Part shown: positions 1-8,958 of the stretch, piece after piece
Position numbering within the stretch: the first letter of the stretch is position 1
How the letters are laid out: each line of letters starts with the position of its first letter
NCBI GenBank assembly: GCA_022825825.1
Contig: JAJDWA010000040.1
Coordinates: 74,488-138,487, forward strand
From: Candidatus Poribacteria bacterium
GTDB lineage: Bacteria; Poribacteria; WGA-4E; WGA-3G
Length of the DNA: 64,000 bases
Direction: 5' to 3'
Notes under the pieces: model-generated
What the model was told of the DNA's origin: nothing
Seen by the model: the letters and a program-made list of their open reading frames with translations, nothing else
Databases searched by the model: none
Program-made: the position numbers and the translations under genes

Positions 1-1
1 C

Positions 2-619
2 GCCTACTTCGGATTATTAGATGTCGGTCAACCGAAAGAAGGTGAAACAGTTTTTGTCTCGGCTGCGGCGGGTGCGGTCGGTTCCATTGTGTGTCAAATT
101 GCTAAAATAAAGGGATGCCGCGTGGTAGCAAGTGCTGGTTCAGACGAAAAAGTTTCATGGTTGATAGAAAGAGCAGGTGTTGACGCGGCTTTTAACTACA
201 AACAGGTTGAAAATTTAGAGGCAGAACTCAGAAAACATTGCCCAGATGGTCTTGACATCTATTTTGAAAATGTAGGTGGGAAACACCTTCAAGCAGCCCT
301 TGCAGTGATGAACATGCACGGTAGAATTCCTTTATGTGGTATGATCTCACAGTATAACGATATTGAACCTACGCCTGGGCCAACAAACCTTAGTTCTGCT
401 ATCGGCAAAAGAATCAAATTACAGGGATTTATCGTTACAGATTTCATGGAACGTAATCATGAATTTTATCAAGATATGCGGGCGTGGATCAGCGAAGGTA
501 AAATCATTTGGGAAGAGACAATCGTAGAAGGTTTGGAGAATGCGCCGCAGGCATTTATCGCTTTGTTCACAGGGCAGAAACTTGGTAAGATAGTCGTTAA
601 AGTAGACAACGATTTTTAA
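2..619 (+). CDS. NADP-dependent MDR-family oxidoreductase (C-terminal part, cut by window edge)
   Basis: The reading frame is open from base 2, so the N-terminus lies outside the window and about 205 C-terminal residues are visible. The segment AAAGAVGS is the glycine-rich NADP-binding turn of the medium-chain dehydrogenase/reductase Rossmann fold, followed by AKIKGCRVVASAGS and the acidic/Tyr segment NYKQVENLEAELRKH. ENVGGKHLQAALAVM and GRIPLCGMISQYN are typical of the zinc-free branch (CurA, leukotriene B4 12-hydroxydehydrogenase/prostaglandin reductase type), which reduces C=C bonds of enones or acts on quinones using NADPH in the cytoplasm. The protein ends normally in KLGKIVVKV. Substrate cannot be read from the sequence. 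The gene converges with the next one, with a perfect GC-rich hairpin between them. Confidence 0.85.
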   Translation, partial: AYFGLLDVGQPKEGETVFVSAAAGAVGSIVCQIAKIKGCRVVASAGSDEKVSWLIERAGVDAAFNYKQVENLEAELRKHCPDGLDIYFENVGGKHLQAALAVMNMHGRIPLCGMISQYNDIEPTPGPTNLSSAIGKRIKLQGFIVTDFMERNHEFYQDMRAWISEGKIIWEETIVEGLENAPQAFIALFTGQKLGKIVVKVDNDF

Positions 620-646
620 TATGCCAATCATTTCTATTTGGGAATA

Positions 647-671
647 TAGGCGCGTTTACAAAACGCGCCTA
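647..671. terminator. GC-rich palindromic hairpin between convergent genes
   Basis: Perfect 11-bp inverted repeat TAGGCGCGTTT / AAACGCGCCTA with a 3-base centre, placed between two convergent stop codons. It belongs to a hairpin family repeated across this window (see 1981, 33338, 52362, 53249). It could serve as a bidirectional terminator, but there is no clean T-run on either side. Confidence 0.55.
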
Positions 672-695
672 CCGTTTATGCGTAAGTCTTGTACT

Positions 696-1676
696 TTAGA
701 CAAATGCTGCTTTGTCCACATCTGCGAGATAGACACGAGCACCATTTTGCAATGCTGAGCGATGGACTGCTGCTTCAAACAGAAGTTCATTCCATGCGGC
801 TTCTCCGTCTGCGGGGAACGGTTGGTCGCTCTGCATCGCCTTAATTACGCCATCAGCCATTCGCTTGAAGGACTCGGGCATTTCCGGTTTGCCGGGTTCA
901 TTTTCCCATTTTTCCTCAACTTCGGAGTTATTCGCTTTGCGGCGTAAGTATGATCCATCCAAACCTTTTGCTTCAGCGTAGGATTTATCACCAAGTATTT
1001 TGACTCGGAGCGGATGATCATCGTATCCCCAAAGGTTAGTACCGGCAAGCGAACCAACTACTCCGTTCTCCCAACCGATATGAATTAGGCGTTTCCAACC
1101 ACCACCTTCATTTGGATCGCCCACAACACTTACCCACTCCGGTGTACCCATATTCCAGAGAATTTGGTCGATAATGTGTGACCAACAGTTGAAGTGTGCT
1201 CGGGCATGGAGCATCTTAATTTCCCCTAATCTGCCTTCCACAACATCTTCGTGAAGTTTTCTGAAATGTTCCATAAAACGGTAGTTGAAGTCAATACCAA
1301 ATTTTAAGCTGGAGTCGCGCCACGTAGCAATAGCAGGTGCCGCGATAGCGAGGTCAGCTTCTCGAACTGTAGCCTGCCCTTGCAATCCACATAAAGGTTT
1401 TTCTGTGAACACATTCCGTCCACCTTCAAGAAGTTCACGCAACGGTGGAATACGTCGAGTTTCGTTAACGATTAGAAGGACAAGTTCAGCATCACAGTTT
1501 GCTAACAACTCTTGAATAGATAAATAGCCTGGGACACCGAAGTGTTCTTTCGCTTTTTCAAGAAGTTCAGGGTCCATTTCGCAAACAGCGACAACTTCAG
1601 CATCTGGGTGGTTGTGAAAATTCCCACCGTGCATCATACCCATTCCTCTACCGCTGATCAATGCACATTTTGTCAT
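696..1676 (-). CDS. Gfo/Idh/MocA family oxidoreductase
   Basis: 326 residues, the usual length for this NAD(P)-dependent family that oxidises or reduces sugars and inositols. An N-terminal Rossmann fold is visible: ISGRGMGMMHGGNFHNHPDAEVVAVCE, then EKPL near residue 93, the family hallmark whose Lys takes part in catalysis. The C-terminal alpha/beta domain starts around residue 120 (DFNYRFMEHFRKLHEDV) and carries NCWSHIIDQILWNMG, where the His fits the conserved active-site position. Start: ATG preceded by GAGAGG. The first glycine-rich loop is less canonical than GxGxxG (GRGMG). Substrate unknown. Neighbouring 2-hydroxyacid dehydrogenase and GH2 genes suggest sugar catabolism. Confidence 0.88.
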   Translation of the reverse strand: MTKCALISGRGMGMMHGGNFHNHPDAEVVAVCEMDPELLEKAKEHFGVPGYLSIQELLANCDAELVLLIVNETRRIPPLRELLEGGRNVFTEKPLCGLQGQATVREADLAIAAPAIATWRDSSLKFGIDFNYRFMEHFRKLHEDVVEGRLGEIKMLHARAHFNCWSHIIDQILWNMGTPEWVSVVGDPNEGGGWKRLIHIGWENGVVGSLAGTNLWGYDDHPLRVKILGDKSYAEAKGLDGSYLRRKANNSEVEEKWENEPGKPEMPESFKRMADGVIKAMQSDQPFPADGEAAWNELLFEAAVHRSALQNGARVYLADVDKAAFV

Positions 1677-1910
1677 AACTAATGCCTCTCATTTATTCGG
1701 TCTTCAAATTCACAGTAAGTTTGAATTATTGAAACACTATTAATAGCATACATACAAACCGTTCCTACTGCTGAGTAGAAACGTAGACCAAGTTCACACA
1801 TCCGAATTACTTTAAAACTGAATTTCTTGTAGTATAACACACACCATAAAAAACTCAAGGAAAAAGTACTTTGCAGCAGCGGCATTCAATTGTCTACTTA
1901 TTACCTGTTT

Positions 1911-2332
1911 TATAGTAAAATCTAAAATATGTAAACATTCCCTTAGTAGATGCGGTTAGAAACCGAACCATAGGCGTCAATTTAGCGGTCCGCCCCTCTG
2001 GTATGGTAGGCGCGTTTTCTAAACGCGCTGGTGTCAATTTGAGCTTGAAAACACGGCGCGTTTCTAAAACGCGCCTACTAAAACTTAGGATTGGGTATGT
2101 CAGAATACGCGTGTGGTATTCTGAATTGGTTAGGAAACCGCACCTACCGAGTGAGGCGTTTTAAACGTTATTATCACCTTAAATTGACGCCTATGGGTAT
2201 GTCAGAATACGCCAAATCAACGGTATGAATGCCTTTTGGCATTCCCCGTCCGGTATTCTGAATTGGTTAGAAACCGAACCTACCAGGATTGATACCTATG
2301 GGTTTCGTATGCACGCAACCGAACCTACAAGT
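1911..2332. repeat. Cluster of palindromic intergenic repeats with a MITE-like left end
   Basis: Gene-free stretch (1677-2332). TATAGTAAAATCTAAAATAT at 1911 matches the left end of the MITE family described at 30011. It is followed by modules shared with other intergenic regions: GGTTAGAAACCGAACC; the GGCGCGTTT hairpins; GGGTATGTCAGAATACGC paired with GGTATTCTGAATTGGTTAGG; GAATGCC/GGCATTC around 2229; and CGAACCTACC. A small minus-strand ORF at 1679-1885 has no protein-like features. No promoter or RNA gene was recognised. Confidence 0.75.
1981..2081 (-). repeat. Inverted-orientation copy of the double-hairpin repeat
   Basis: Two GC-rich hairpins (2007-2028 and 2054-2075) follow TTTAGCGGTCCGCCCCTCTGG, which is the reverse complement of the end of the elements at 52362-52510 and 53249-53394. 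This is therefore a third, diverged copy of that roughly 150-bp element in the opposite orientation. Confidence 0.65.
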
Positions 2333-3412
2333 TCATTCATAAGGATTTTCAGACGTTCTCACCTTAATCGCTTCCGGTGTTAATGCGCCAAGAGGTGCTT
2401 CCCCCTTAAGCACGCGTTCAAAATCATCAACAATCATGTCCGCAACGCGAAGGTTAGCATCTTTTGTTCTGCCAGCGATGTGTGGTGTATGCACGACATT
2501 ATCCCTGTTCCGTAATTCATCATCAATAGGTACTGGCTCTCTGTCATAAACATCAAACGCACCGGCGAGTTCATCTTTGACAATCCGTTCGCGCAAGGCA
2601 GCCATATCAACAGCGTGCGCACGGGTGATGATGACAACCAGCGATCCTTTATGCAAATGATAGATACGTTCACGGTTCAACAGGTGTCGCGCTGATGGCG
2701 TTGGCGGAACAGCAACAAACACAATATCTGCCCTATCAACAAGTGTATCCATATCAACGCGTTCAACGTCCCATTCTTGTAAGAGTTCATCGGGAACGAA
2801 CGGGTCGAAGCCCATGACGGTAGCGCCGAATGCTCTGCACCACTGTGCGATTTTCCTGCCAATCTGTCCAAGCCCAATCACACCGATCTGTTTTGTGCCG
2901 AGATCGCCGCTTACAAAATCAGGGTCATCACAAAATTGGTGGGCAACGGGGAGTTTGTTTGGTCCCCATATTGGGTCGCTCCAATTCCACAGTTTTTCGC
3001 CTTGTGCCATCTGCATATGCCACTGCGCGGTTCGCCGCAGCGAAGATAAAGCAAGTCCAAAAGCACATTCTGCTACAGATTGTGCCCATGCACGTGTGGA
3101 TTCAATCACAGGAATACCGCGATCTTGAAGTTTAGCGTAAGGGATACCGTGTCCCGTATTGTCTGTCATTGTGCCGACTACTTTGAGTTTTGGTGCGTTG
3201 TCAAGGCATGTCTCAGTAAGACTACCGCCCCAATGTGAAATTCCGATAACTTCGCTCAGGTCCACCTGTTGGTGGAGGGGGTCTTTGCTGGTCGTATTGA
3301 GAACGAGTGTTACACCTAATTCTTCAAGCCGTTTTACCATCTGTTCGTGTACGAAGGGCCATGAACCTTCTAAACCGGGTGAACGCGTAAATAAAAATTG
3401 ATGTGTTGCCAT
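2333..3412 (-). CDS. D-isomer-specific 2-hydroxyacid dehydrogenase
   Basis: 359 residues. The central NAD-binding domain shows GVIGLGQIGRKIAQWCRAFG (GxGxxG) with the acidic residue in FDPF. It is followed by VFVAVPPTPSARHLLNRE and the catalytic triad positions: Arg in VVIITRAHAVD, Glu in DVYDREPVP and His in TPHIAGRT. The family reduces 2-keto acids to D-2-hydroxy acids (phosphoglycerate, glyoxylate or hydroxypyruvate type) in the cytoplasm. TRAHAVD replaces the usual RG-xxVD by RA, a small deviation. Start: ATG with an excellent AGGAGG Shine-Dalgarno. It lies downstream of the GH2 gene on the same strand, separated by a repeat, so co-transcription is uncertain. Confidence 0.9.
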   Translation of the reverse strand: MATHQFLFTRSPGLEGSWPFVHEQMVKRLEELGVTLVLNTTSKDPLHQQVDLSEVIGISHWGGSLTETCLDNAPKLKVVGTMTDNTGHGIPYAKLQDRGIPVIESTRAWAQSVAECAFGLALSSLRRTAQWHMQMAQGEKLWNWSDPIWGPNKLPVAHQFCDDPDFVSGDLGTKQIGVIGLGQIGRKIAQWCRAFGATVMGFDPFVPDELLQEWDVERVDMDTLVDRADIVFVAVPPTPSARHLLNRERIYHLHKGSLVVIITRAHAVDMAALRERIVKDELAGAFDVYDREPVPIDDELRNRDNVVHTPHIAGRTKDANLRVADMIVDDFERVLKGEAPLGALTPEAIKVRTSENPYE

Positions 3413-3482
3413 TCAATGATTCCTCCTATTATAATAACCTAAGTTGTTACCTATAAGATTTTTGACATATAAACACAGCGTT

Positions 3483-3668
3483 TATAGTGAAACCTAAAAA
3501 TATGTGCATACTCCCTGGTAGATGCGGTTTCCTAACCGCATCTATGAACCTGAATAAACACCGGTTCGGTTAGGAAACCGAACCTACCGGGTTTGGGGAA
3601 ATTTGAAATTACCGAAATATTTCATTAATTTTCATAAGTCTGTGCTACATAGGTAGCAACTTGGGTTA
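3483..3668. repeat. MITE-like left end fused to a second dispersed repeat
   Basis: TATAGTGAAACCTAAAAATA at 3483 is the left terminus of the MITE family, followed by GATGCGGTTTCC/TAACCGCATC and CGGTTAGGAAACCGAACC palindromes. From about 3601 (ATTACCGAAATATTT to GTAGCAACTTGGG) the sequence matches 35737-35870 but lacks roughly 70 internal bases. It ends at the 3' end of the GH2 gene. Confidence 0.7.
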
Positions 3669-6338
3669 TGATATGCGAATGTGTGGTGCTGTGGGATACC
3701 TACCGCGACGGTTGCCGTAAAGTGTAAGTCCGCCTCTGTTTTCGGCATTGCCTTTAACTTCATACCGCACGGTGATTGTCTCTGCAGAGTCTCCGTTTAA
3801 GCACGTTTCCTTATCTAATTGCACGCGACACAAATAGCCGTAGTTGCCAAGGTTTTGGTGGATGTAAGTGAGCACACCACGTGCATCCGCTGGGCAATCG
3901 GGGAGTGTCAAAGTCTCAACCTCAGTCCCATTTACAGAGATCGTAACATCTGATGGATATTTTTCGGGTTCTGTTTGCCGTGAACCACCGTTTGATGAAG
4001 ATACCTCAAAAACAAGTTCCATCTTCGAAATCTCGTCAGAGTTGAGATCGTTTGGGAGCGCTATCTGATATTCAACGTATCCAACGCCTTGTGCGGAGAG
4101 AAGTTGTTCGGTTATTTCGGATCCTGCATCCCATTTACTGGCGGCTATGTCTCCTGGAAGATGGCTAAGTGATGTGAGTCCTGAGGCGTCTTCCAAGAAT
4201 ATCTCGAAATTGATGTAATTGCGTGCTACAACCGCGCCTGTCTCATCAGATACCCATACATGTAACGTACCAACTGCGGCGTTAATATCTGGAATGGTAA
4301 GTTCCAGTTGATGCACCTGTTGTACCTGATATTGTGGAAAGGGGATTTCAATACTCCGGCTTATATGCCCAGATGTCAGTTCACCATTTTTATCAAGGGT
4401 ATCCAGCTGCCAATGCAGCGTTGTGCCGTTAATCGTTTTGTGTGAGAAATGGCTGGTATATATGTCTGCTTTTACTGTTTCACCAGGGGCAACCGTGGTG
4501 CCGGGCGGATAATCAATTGCAATAAAATCAAGGGTGTTGATGTCGTTGTAATCGTATCCGAATTCCTTCACCGAGCGGTCATAGTTCATAAAACCGTTGT
4601 GTTCCCACTCAATGTCCTGCAGTTCGGTATAAACGTATCCACAAATTTTCGGATGGAGGCGTAACTCGTTTGTCAGATACTTAAAACACCACGCGACATC
4701 TTTATCACCTGCACCAGCACTGATACCGCCATATTCGCTGTTTATGAGTGGCACATCCGTTTGCACGTTATCACCAGTATAGTTAAACTTTGATCCGGGA
4801 TATGTCTGTTCCACGACGTTAGCGATGTGGTCCTTCGCGTGTTTGTAATCGTTGATGTAGAAATGCCAAGAGTTGATGTCGGTTTCAACGTGGTCATAGA
4901 GGCATGGTGAGTTGTCCTCAACAAGACGAGTTGGATCAAGCGATTTGGCAAGGTGGTACATTTCCCGTACCCATTCCTGACGATCCTTTTGCTCCTTGTA
5001 CCCTCCGCCGCCGAGTCCCCATGTTTCGTTGAAGTTGCACCATGAGATGATGGATGGATGATTGTAATCGCGATCTATGTTTCCGCGAAGTGTTGCTTCA
5101 AACCTATCTTTCGCTAATTCGGTATAGTTACCGAAGTTGGGAATATCACACATAAAGAGCAGTCCTAATTTGTCTGCCCAATAGTAGAGGCGCGGTTCAT
5201 CCATTTTTATATGAAGGCGTAGGAAGTTGAATCCGAATTCTTTGGAACGTTCAACATCGGTTCGGATCGCCTCATCGGTGAGGAAGGTATACACACCTTC
5301 TGGGTTAAATGACTGATTTAGCGCGCCTAACAGATATATGGGACGATTGTTAAGATAGATGTAGTTGTAATCGCCTCCAGGTGCTTTTTCAATTGCGATC
5401 TTCCGCATGCCGAAATAGGTGTAAATCCTGTCAATAACAGAATTCTCAGATACCAATTTGAGTGTGACATTGTAGAGATTTGGCGTATCTACATCCCAAA
5501 GTCGAAGTTTTTCCGGTGGAATATTGACGGTAAACTGCGTCTTTTCTGATGCATCCACGCTGCCACTCATCTCTTCGCATTCCCACTGAATTTCTGTGCC
5601 TGACGCGATTTCACCATCAATCGTCACGTCAAAAGTGGCGGTGCTGTTGTCAATGTCTGGCGTGATGTGGCACTGCTTGATGTAGGTTGCGTTTCTCGGT
5701 TCCAGAATAACGGGCTGCCAGATGCCGCTGGCGCGTGTATACCACCCTATCTGTTTACCTGCAAGTTGTTCACCGTGGTCTTGTGCATCGTACGCACGGA
5801 CAACGATGGTAGCAGGTTTACCCGGAGTCAATGCATCTGTGATGTCAAGTTCAAAGGGTAGGTATCCGTTTTCATTTCCACCGATGACTTTGCCGTTCAC
5901 CCAAACTGTTGTTTCCCAATCAACAGCACAAAATTTCAGAATAACGCGTTGATCTCCCCAGTTTTCTGGGATAGAGACAGTTCTGCGGTACCAACCGATT
6001 GTGTGTCGTGGTTCGCCACGATAATTTCCTTCTCGGCTGAGACCACCACATGTAACCTCTTCCGGTTTAAGATATGCATTTGTGCTTAAGTAGGTTGCAC
6101 TATCTGCGCGATCCTCTTCTCCCCACGCAGCAAGGCTTTCCCAAGGGTATGGCACTTGTATTTGCAAAGGAAAATCAGGGGCATTCGGTGAAAACCATTC
6201 CTCTTTTTCACCGACATCATCTGGGTCAAACGCAAATTCCCATGTGCCGTTAAGGTTTATCCAGTCAATTCCTTCGGAGGTACCGCGTTGAAAATCGGGT
6301 CTCGGATATTCGGGGCGGGGTGTTTCTGTTCTTATCAC
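3666..6338 (-). CDS. Glycoside hydrolase family 2 (beta-galactosidase/beta-glucuronidase type)
   Basis: 890 residues. Order of parts: a sugar-binding jelly-roll domain (about 25-210: WINLNGTWEFAFDP, IGWYRRTVSIPENW, VWVNGKVIGGNENGYLPFE); an immunoglobulin-like domain (about 215-325); a TIM barrel (about 330-610); and a C-terminal beta-rich region with a further binding-like segment. NPEGVY and FLRLHIKMDEPRLYYWADKLGLL are classic GH2 barrel strands. The acid/base Glu is in WCNFNETWG (about 438) and the nucleophile Glu in LINSEYGG (about 534). No signal peptide is apparent, so it is probably cytoplasmic or its export is unclear. Start is GTG with AAGGAT upstream. GH2 enzymes cleave terminal beta-linked galactose, glucuronate or mannose; which one cannot be told here. 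Confidence 0.92.
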   Translation of the reverse strand: MIRTETPRPEYPRPDFQRGTSEGIDWINLNGTWEFAFDPDDVGEKEEWFSPNAPDFPLQIQVPYPWESLAAWGEEDRADSATYLSTNAYLKPEEVTCGGLSREGNYRGEPRHTIGWYRRTVSIPENWGDQRVILKFCAVDWETTVWVNGKVIGGNENGYLPFELDITDALTPGKPATIVVRAYDAQDHGEQLAGKQIGWYTRASGIWQPVILEPRNATYIKQCHITPDIDNSTATFDVTIDGEIASGTEIQWECEEMSGSVDASEKTQFTVNIPPEKLRLWDVDTPNLYNVTLKLVSENSVIDRIYTYFGMRKIAIEKAPGGDYNYIYLNNRPIYLLGALNQSFNPEGVYTFLTDEAIRTDVERSKEFGFNFLRLHIKMDEPRLYYWADKLGLLFMCDIPNFGNYTELAKDRFEATLRGNIDRDYNHPSIISWCNFNETWGLGGGGYKEQKDRQEWVREMYHLAKSLDPTRLVEDNSPCLYDHVETDINSWHFYINDYKHAKDHIANVVEQTYPGSKFNYTGDNVQTDVPLINSEYGGISAGAGDKDVAWCFKYLTNELRLHPKICGYVYTELQDIEWEHNGFMNYDRSVKEFGYDYNDINTLDFIAIDYPPGTTVAPGETVKADIYTSHFSHKTINGTTLHWQLDTLDKNGELTSGHISRSIEIPFPQYQVQQVHQLELTIPDINAAVGTLHVWVSDETGAVVARNYINFEIFLEDASGLTSLSHLPGDIAASKWDAGSEITEQLLSAQGVGYVEYQIALPNDLNSDEISKMELVFEVSSSNGGSRQTEPEKYPSDVTISVNGTEVETLTLPDCPADARGVLTYIHQNLGNYGYLCRVQLDKETCLNGDSAETITVRYEVKGNAENRGGLTLYGNRRGRYPTAPHIRIS

Positions 6339-6690
6339 TATTAGTCCATCCTTGTTATTTATTATAAATGCGTAGATAACTTTTGCTATGCATTATAAGC
6401 AATTAGTCGTTTTTATTCAATTAAAAAGAATCGCTATCAGCAGATCAAAATAGTAGGAAAACGAAATAGTCTTATAAAAAATAAAAATCAAACCAACGTG
6501 TATAAATTAACAAAAAAGGTGAAAATATCCAAAAATTGGCACAATTTCCTGAAAAATTTGCAAAAATTGTAAAAAAATATGGAATTTGCTATTAACTTTT
6601 TCCATCTGATGTTGATATTAAGGTTAAAAGCGACACATTTATCGTGTGTGCTGTTTTCGCATAAGAGCTAAAAATAATGTCTATGATGTG

Positions 6691-6745
6691 TTGTCCGACA
6701 AAACTGAAAAAAGCACTAAACTTTTTCAGACGAAACGTATATTAA
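6691..6745. repeat. Copy 1 of a 55-bp hairpin repeat flanking a two-gene unit
   Basis: The segment from TTGTCCGACA to GTATATTAA contains an 8-bp stem CTGAAAAA/TTTTTCAG around a loop ending CTAAAC. A near copy lies at 8870-8923 in the same orientation, so the pair brackets the genes at 6893 and 7759. Confidence 0.7.
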
Positions 6746-6826
6746 GTACATAGAAACGGGAGACGTGCTAAAATATAGTACATCTCCTTCAAATCACATA
6801 TCAATATTGGATTGATAGTGAAAAAA

Positions 6827-6874
6827 CAACGTCCCAGACGTTGATTTTAAATATCGGCACCTGTGTAGGGTGCC
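6827..6874 (+). promoter_or_regulatory. Two consecutive stem-loops in the 5' leader
   Basis: CAACGTC-CCA-GACGTTG (6827-6843) and GGCACC-7 nt-GGTGCC (6856-6874) lie directly before the Shine-Dalgarno AAGGAG (6880-6885) of the gene at 6893. They could stabilise the mRNA or control translation. Role inferred only from position and symmetry. Confidence 0.4.
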
Positions 6875-6892
6875 AAAAAAAGGAGAATTACA

Positions 6893-7702
6893 ATGTTTTT
6901 TCAGTCGAAATTCAAAACACTCGCGATTGCAGCGGTAATCGCTTCTCTATTGTTGATCGGTTTTGTTGTCAAGAGTGAGGCGGCATCTATCACGTCGCTG
7001 TCTGTCAGTGCGTATACAGATTACGGATCAGGTGGGTACGTCTACGCGTATCTGTCAGCGGATGAAGGCATATACGTTATAGACTGGTATGCCAAACAGA
7101 CGTATCCGAAATCGGAATCTGATAGTGAATATGAAAAACTGACAACAAGTTCGCACTATGGTAGTACGAGTGTCTCTGTAGACCTGGGCACGTTCGATGG
7201 TCACATAAAGATCGCAGAATATGATATAAAGGCCGTGGCTTGGTTTTCTGATTTGGAGAATAATACGTTTGTCTCTGACACCAGCACAACCACAACTTCT
7301 GTCTATAAACCGGATGTCGATTCAGGAACCAAAGAAACGGGTATATACGGGCAGTCGGAACTGACATCTCACCATTTTGATGGGTCGTCTATTGTCATGT
7401 GCGGGTACGTCTATGCCTATAACTATCTCGGCAAATTCGCGAACGGTTCTGGAAGATTCAGACATACAGAGCAAAACAGAGGATTGCGGTTAGAAGAGGA
7501 CTTGCCAGCTGCAAGATTTAAAACCACTTACAACCACTGCACGAGTGACTTTGGAATGTTCTTTCCCACCGGCGGCGCGATACAGGAAGAGGCAGAGTGG
7601 GTGTGTACTGCGTATCTCCGGCTCGTTGTGTCGAATGCAAATGGTGAAGACAACTGGTTGGCGACAGATACGAATACGTTTGATAAAGACGACAATCGAT
7701 AA
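6893..7702 (+). CDS. Secreted protein of unknown function
   Basis: 269 residues. A clear signal peptide is present (KFKTLAIAAVIASLLLIGF, cleavage probable after KSEA-A around residue 30). The mature part is rich in Tyr, Ser, Thr and Gly with alternating polar/aromatic patterns (SVSAYTDYGSGGYVYAYLS, VSVDLGTFDGHIKIAEYDIKAVAWF), suggesting an all-beta extracellular domain. Four cysteines are spread along the second half. No family was recognised. Unlike several secreted neighbours it lacks the K-x-x-T-x-W-G tail and ends in DTNTFDKDDNR. Start is ATG with AAGGAG seven bases upstream. It probably forms an operon with the beta-propeller gene 56 bp downstream, with a perfect hairpin between them. 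Confidence 0.75.
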   Translation: MFFQSKFKTLAIAAVIASLLLIGFVVKSEAASITSLSVSAYTDYGSGGYVYAYLSADEGIYVIDWYAKQTYPKSESDSEYEKLTTSSHYGSTSVSVDLGTFDGHIKIAEYDIKAVAWFSDLENNTFVSDTSTTTTSVYKPDVDSGTKETGIYGQSELTSHHFDGSSIVMCGYVYAYNYLGKFANGSGRFRHTEQNRGLRLEEDLPAARFKTTYNHCTSDFGMFFPTGGAIQEEAEWVCTAYLRLVVSNANGEDNWLATDTNTFDKDDNR

Positions 7703-7710
7703 ACTCATTG

Positions 7711-7742
7711 TAAGGGCAGGGGACACGTTACCCCTGCCCTTA
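7711..7742 (+). terminator. Strong intercistronic hairpin
   Basis: Perfect 12-bp stem TAAGGGCAGGGG / CCCCTGCCCTTA with an 8-base loop, 8 bases after a stop codon. There is no T-run; the next gene's AAAGGAG follows directly. It could be a weak terminator or an mRNA-stabilising hairpin that sets different expression of the two genes. Confidence 0.6.
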
Positions 7743-7758
7743 TAAAAGGAGCATAATC

Positions 7759-8853
7759 ATGTTCACAAAAAAAGTCAGTTTGCTCTGTTTGCTGATGCTG
7801 CTGTTCGGGACAGTAGTAGATGCGAAAATCGTTTTCGGATCATACCGCGATGGTGTGCAAGGTATCTACGTGATGGACGATGATGGTAGCAACGAAACGC
7901 TTCTCCTGACAGGAGACCTCTGGACCACATACCCAAATTGCTGGGCCCCCGATGGTCAACAGATACTGTTTAAGGATAGGAATGGTGATCCTGCTTTGAT
8001 GCGTCCAGATGGGACAAACATTCGAAAACTCGGAGGACTTCCCGATAAAGCGTATATCGGTAGAGTATCATTTTCTTCGGACAGCAAATCTATCGTTTTC
8101 AACATGAGAGTGGAAATAGACGGCAAAGAAAAAAAGAGCGTTAACGTGCTGAATATAGAAACGGAGCAGCTAAAAAAAATAGCGGATGTCAGTGCCACCT
8201 TTTGTGATTGGTCCCCCGATGGGAAACAGATTGTGTTCTCAAAGCCTGGGGTGGTCGGAGAGGATGCGGGGGGGGCGCTTTGGATAATGGGAGCCGATGG
8301 GCATCGTCCACGCCAACTGCTGCCTCCGCCCGCACGGGGAAAATTCAAAGCCCCGCGCTGGTCGCCTGATAGCACCCAGATCGTCTATCTGCATGACGAG
8401 TATGTCTGGGAACCACGCGGCGAATTTGGCCTTGAACTTATCTACAAGGCGCATCGGTATCTGATTTGTGATCGTAACGGCAAGAACATCAAACGACTCC
8501 AGATACCGAAAGACTGGCGCCCCTTACAAATTGACTGGATGGATGATGGCAAATCAGTTGTTTTCAATGCGTATGTCGGGCTCGAGCTAAACAAACCGGC
8601 ACCGCCACCTGATGAGTTCCCCCCTGCTAATATCTACAAGTATCACATAAAGACACAGGAGATTACGCAGCTCACAGACCATCCGGGCAGGGATGGGACG
8701 TTAGATTGGATAAGCGATGATGTGCTTCCTGTTTCACCCGAAGGTAAGATGCAAACGCAGTGGGGGGCGATAAAAAAGTTTCTCCAGAGTCGCAGTGAAA
8801 CGTTTAAGTCGTTATCGCAAGACGTGTTGTTTTTCCTGCGAAATCAACGCTAA
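7759..8853 (+). CDS. Secreted TolB-like beta-propeller (PD40/WD40-like) protein
   Basis: 364 residues. Signal peptide in the first 22 (SLLCLLMLLFGTVVDA). Repeats of the TolB/PD40 kind follow: KIVFGSYRDGVQGIYVMDDDG, PNCWAPDGQQILFKDRNGD, RVSFSSDSKSIVFN, CDWSPDGKQIVFS, RWSPDSTQIVYLHD and IDWMDDGKSVVFN, giving about six blades. Such domains bind proteins or peptidoglycan-associated partners in the periplasm or outside the cell. After the propeller comes VSPEGKMQTQWGAIKK, a version of the tail shared with five other secreted proteins here. In this protein it is followed by about 30 further residues instead of ending the chain. ATG start with AAAGGAG. Partner unknown. Confidence 0.85.
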   Translation: MFTKKVSLLCLLMLLFGTVVDAKIVFGSYRDGVQGIYVMDDDGSNETLLLTGDLWTTYPNCWAPDGQQILFKDRNGDPALMRPDGTNIRKLGGLPDKAYIGRVSFSSDSKSIVFNMRVEIDGKEKKSVNVLNIETEQLKKIADVSATFCDWSPDGKQIVFSKPGVVGEDAGGALWIMGADGHRPRQLLPPPARGKFKAPRWSPDSTQIVYLHDEYVWEPRGEFGLELIYKAHRYLICDRNGKNIKRLQIPKDWRPLQIDWMDDGKSVVFNAYVGLELNKPAPPPDEFPPANIYKYHIKTQEITQLTDHPGRDGTLDWISDDVLPVSPEGKMQTQWGAIKKFLQSRSETFKSLSQDVLFFLRNQR

Positions 8854-8869
8854 TAATATTTATTATGCA

Positions 8870-8923
8870 TTGTCCGGTCAGAACTGAAAAAGTACCAAAC
8901 TTTTCAGACGAAATGTATATTAA
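8870..8923. repeat. Copy 2 of the 55-bp hairpin repeat
   Basis: TTGTCCGGTCAGAACTGAAA and the following bases match the element at 6691 at most positions, including the CTGAAAA/TTTTCAG stem, the CCAAAC loop end and the trailing GTATATTAA. It lies 17 bases after the stop of the propeller gene. Confidence 0.7.
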
Positions 8924-8958
8924 CGTGAGATTAATAAATATCAGAGGAAAATTAATTA

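Larger units (their letters stand above)
6339..6892. other. AT-rich intergenic region upstream of the secreted-protein gene
   Basis: A 554-base gap with no convincing ORF. It contains the repeat at 6691 and the paired leader hairpins at 6827-6874. The rest is AT-rich DNA with no sigma-70 promoter good enough to call, although it must contain the promoter for the gene at 6893. Confidence 0.6.

Noticed and set aside
1679..1885. Minus-strand ORF of 68 codons
   Set aside because: No ribosome site, no domain, composition like the AT-rich spacer and bordered by mobile repeats.
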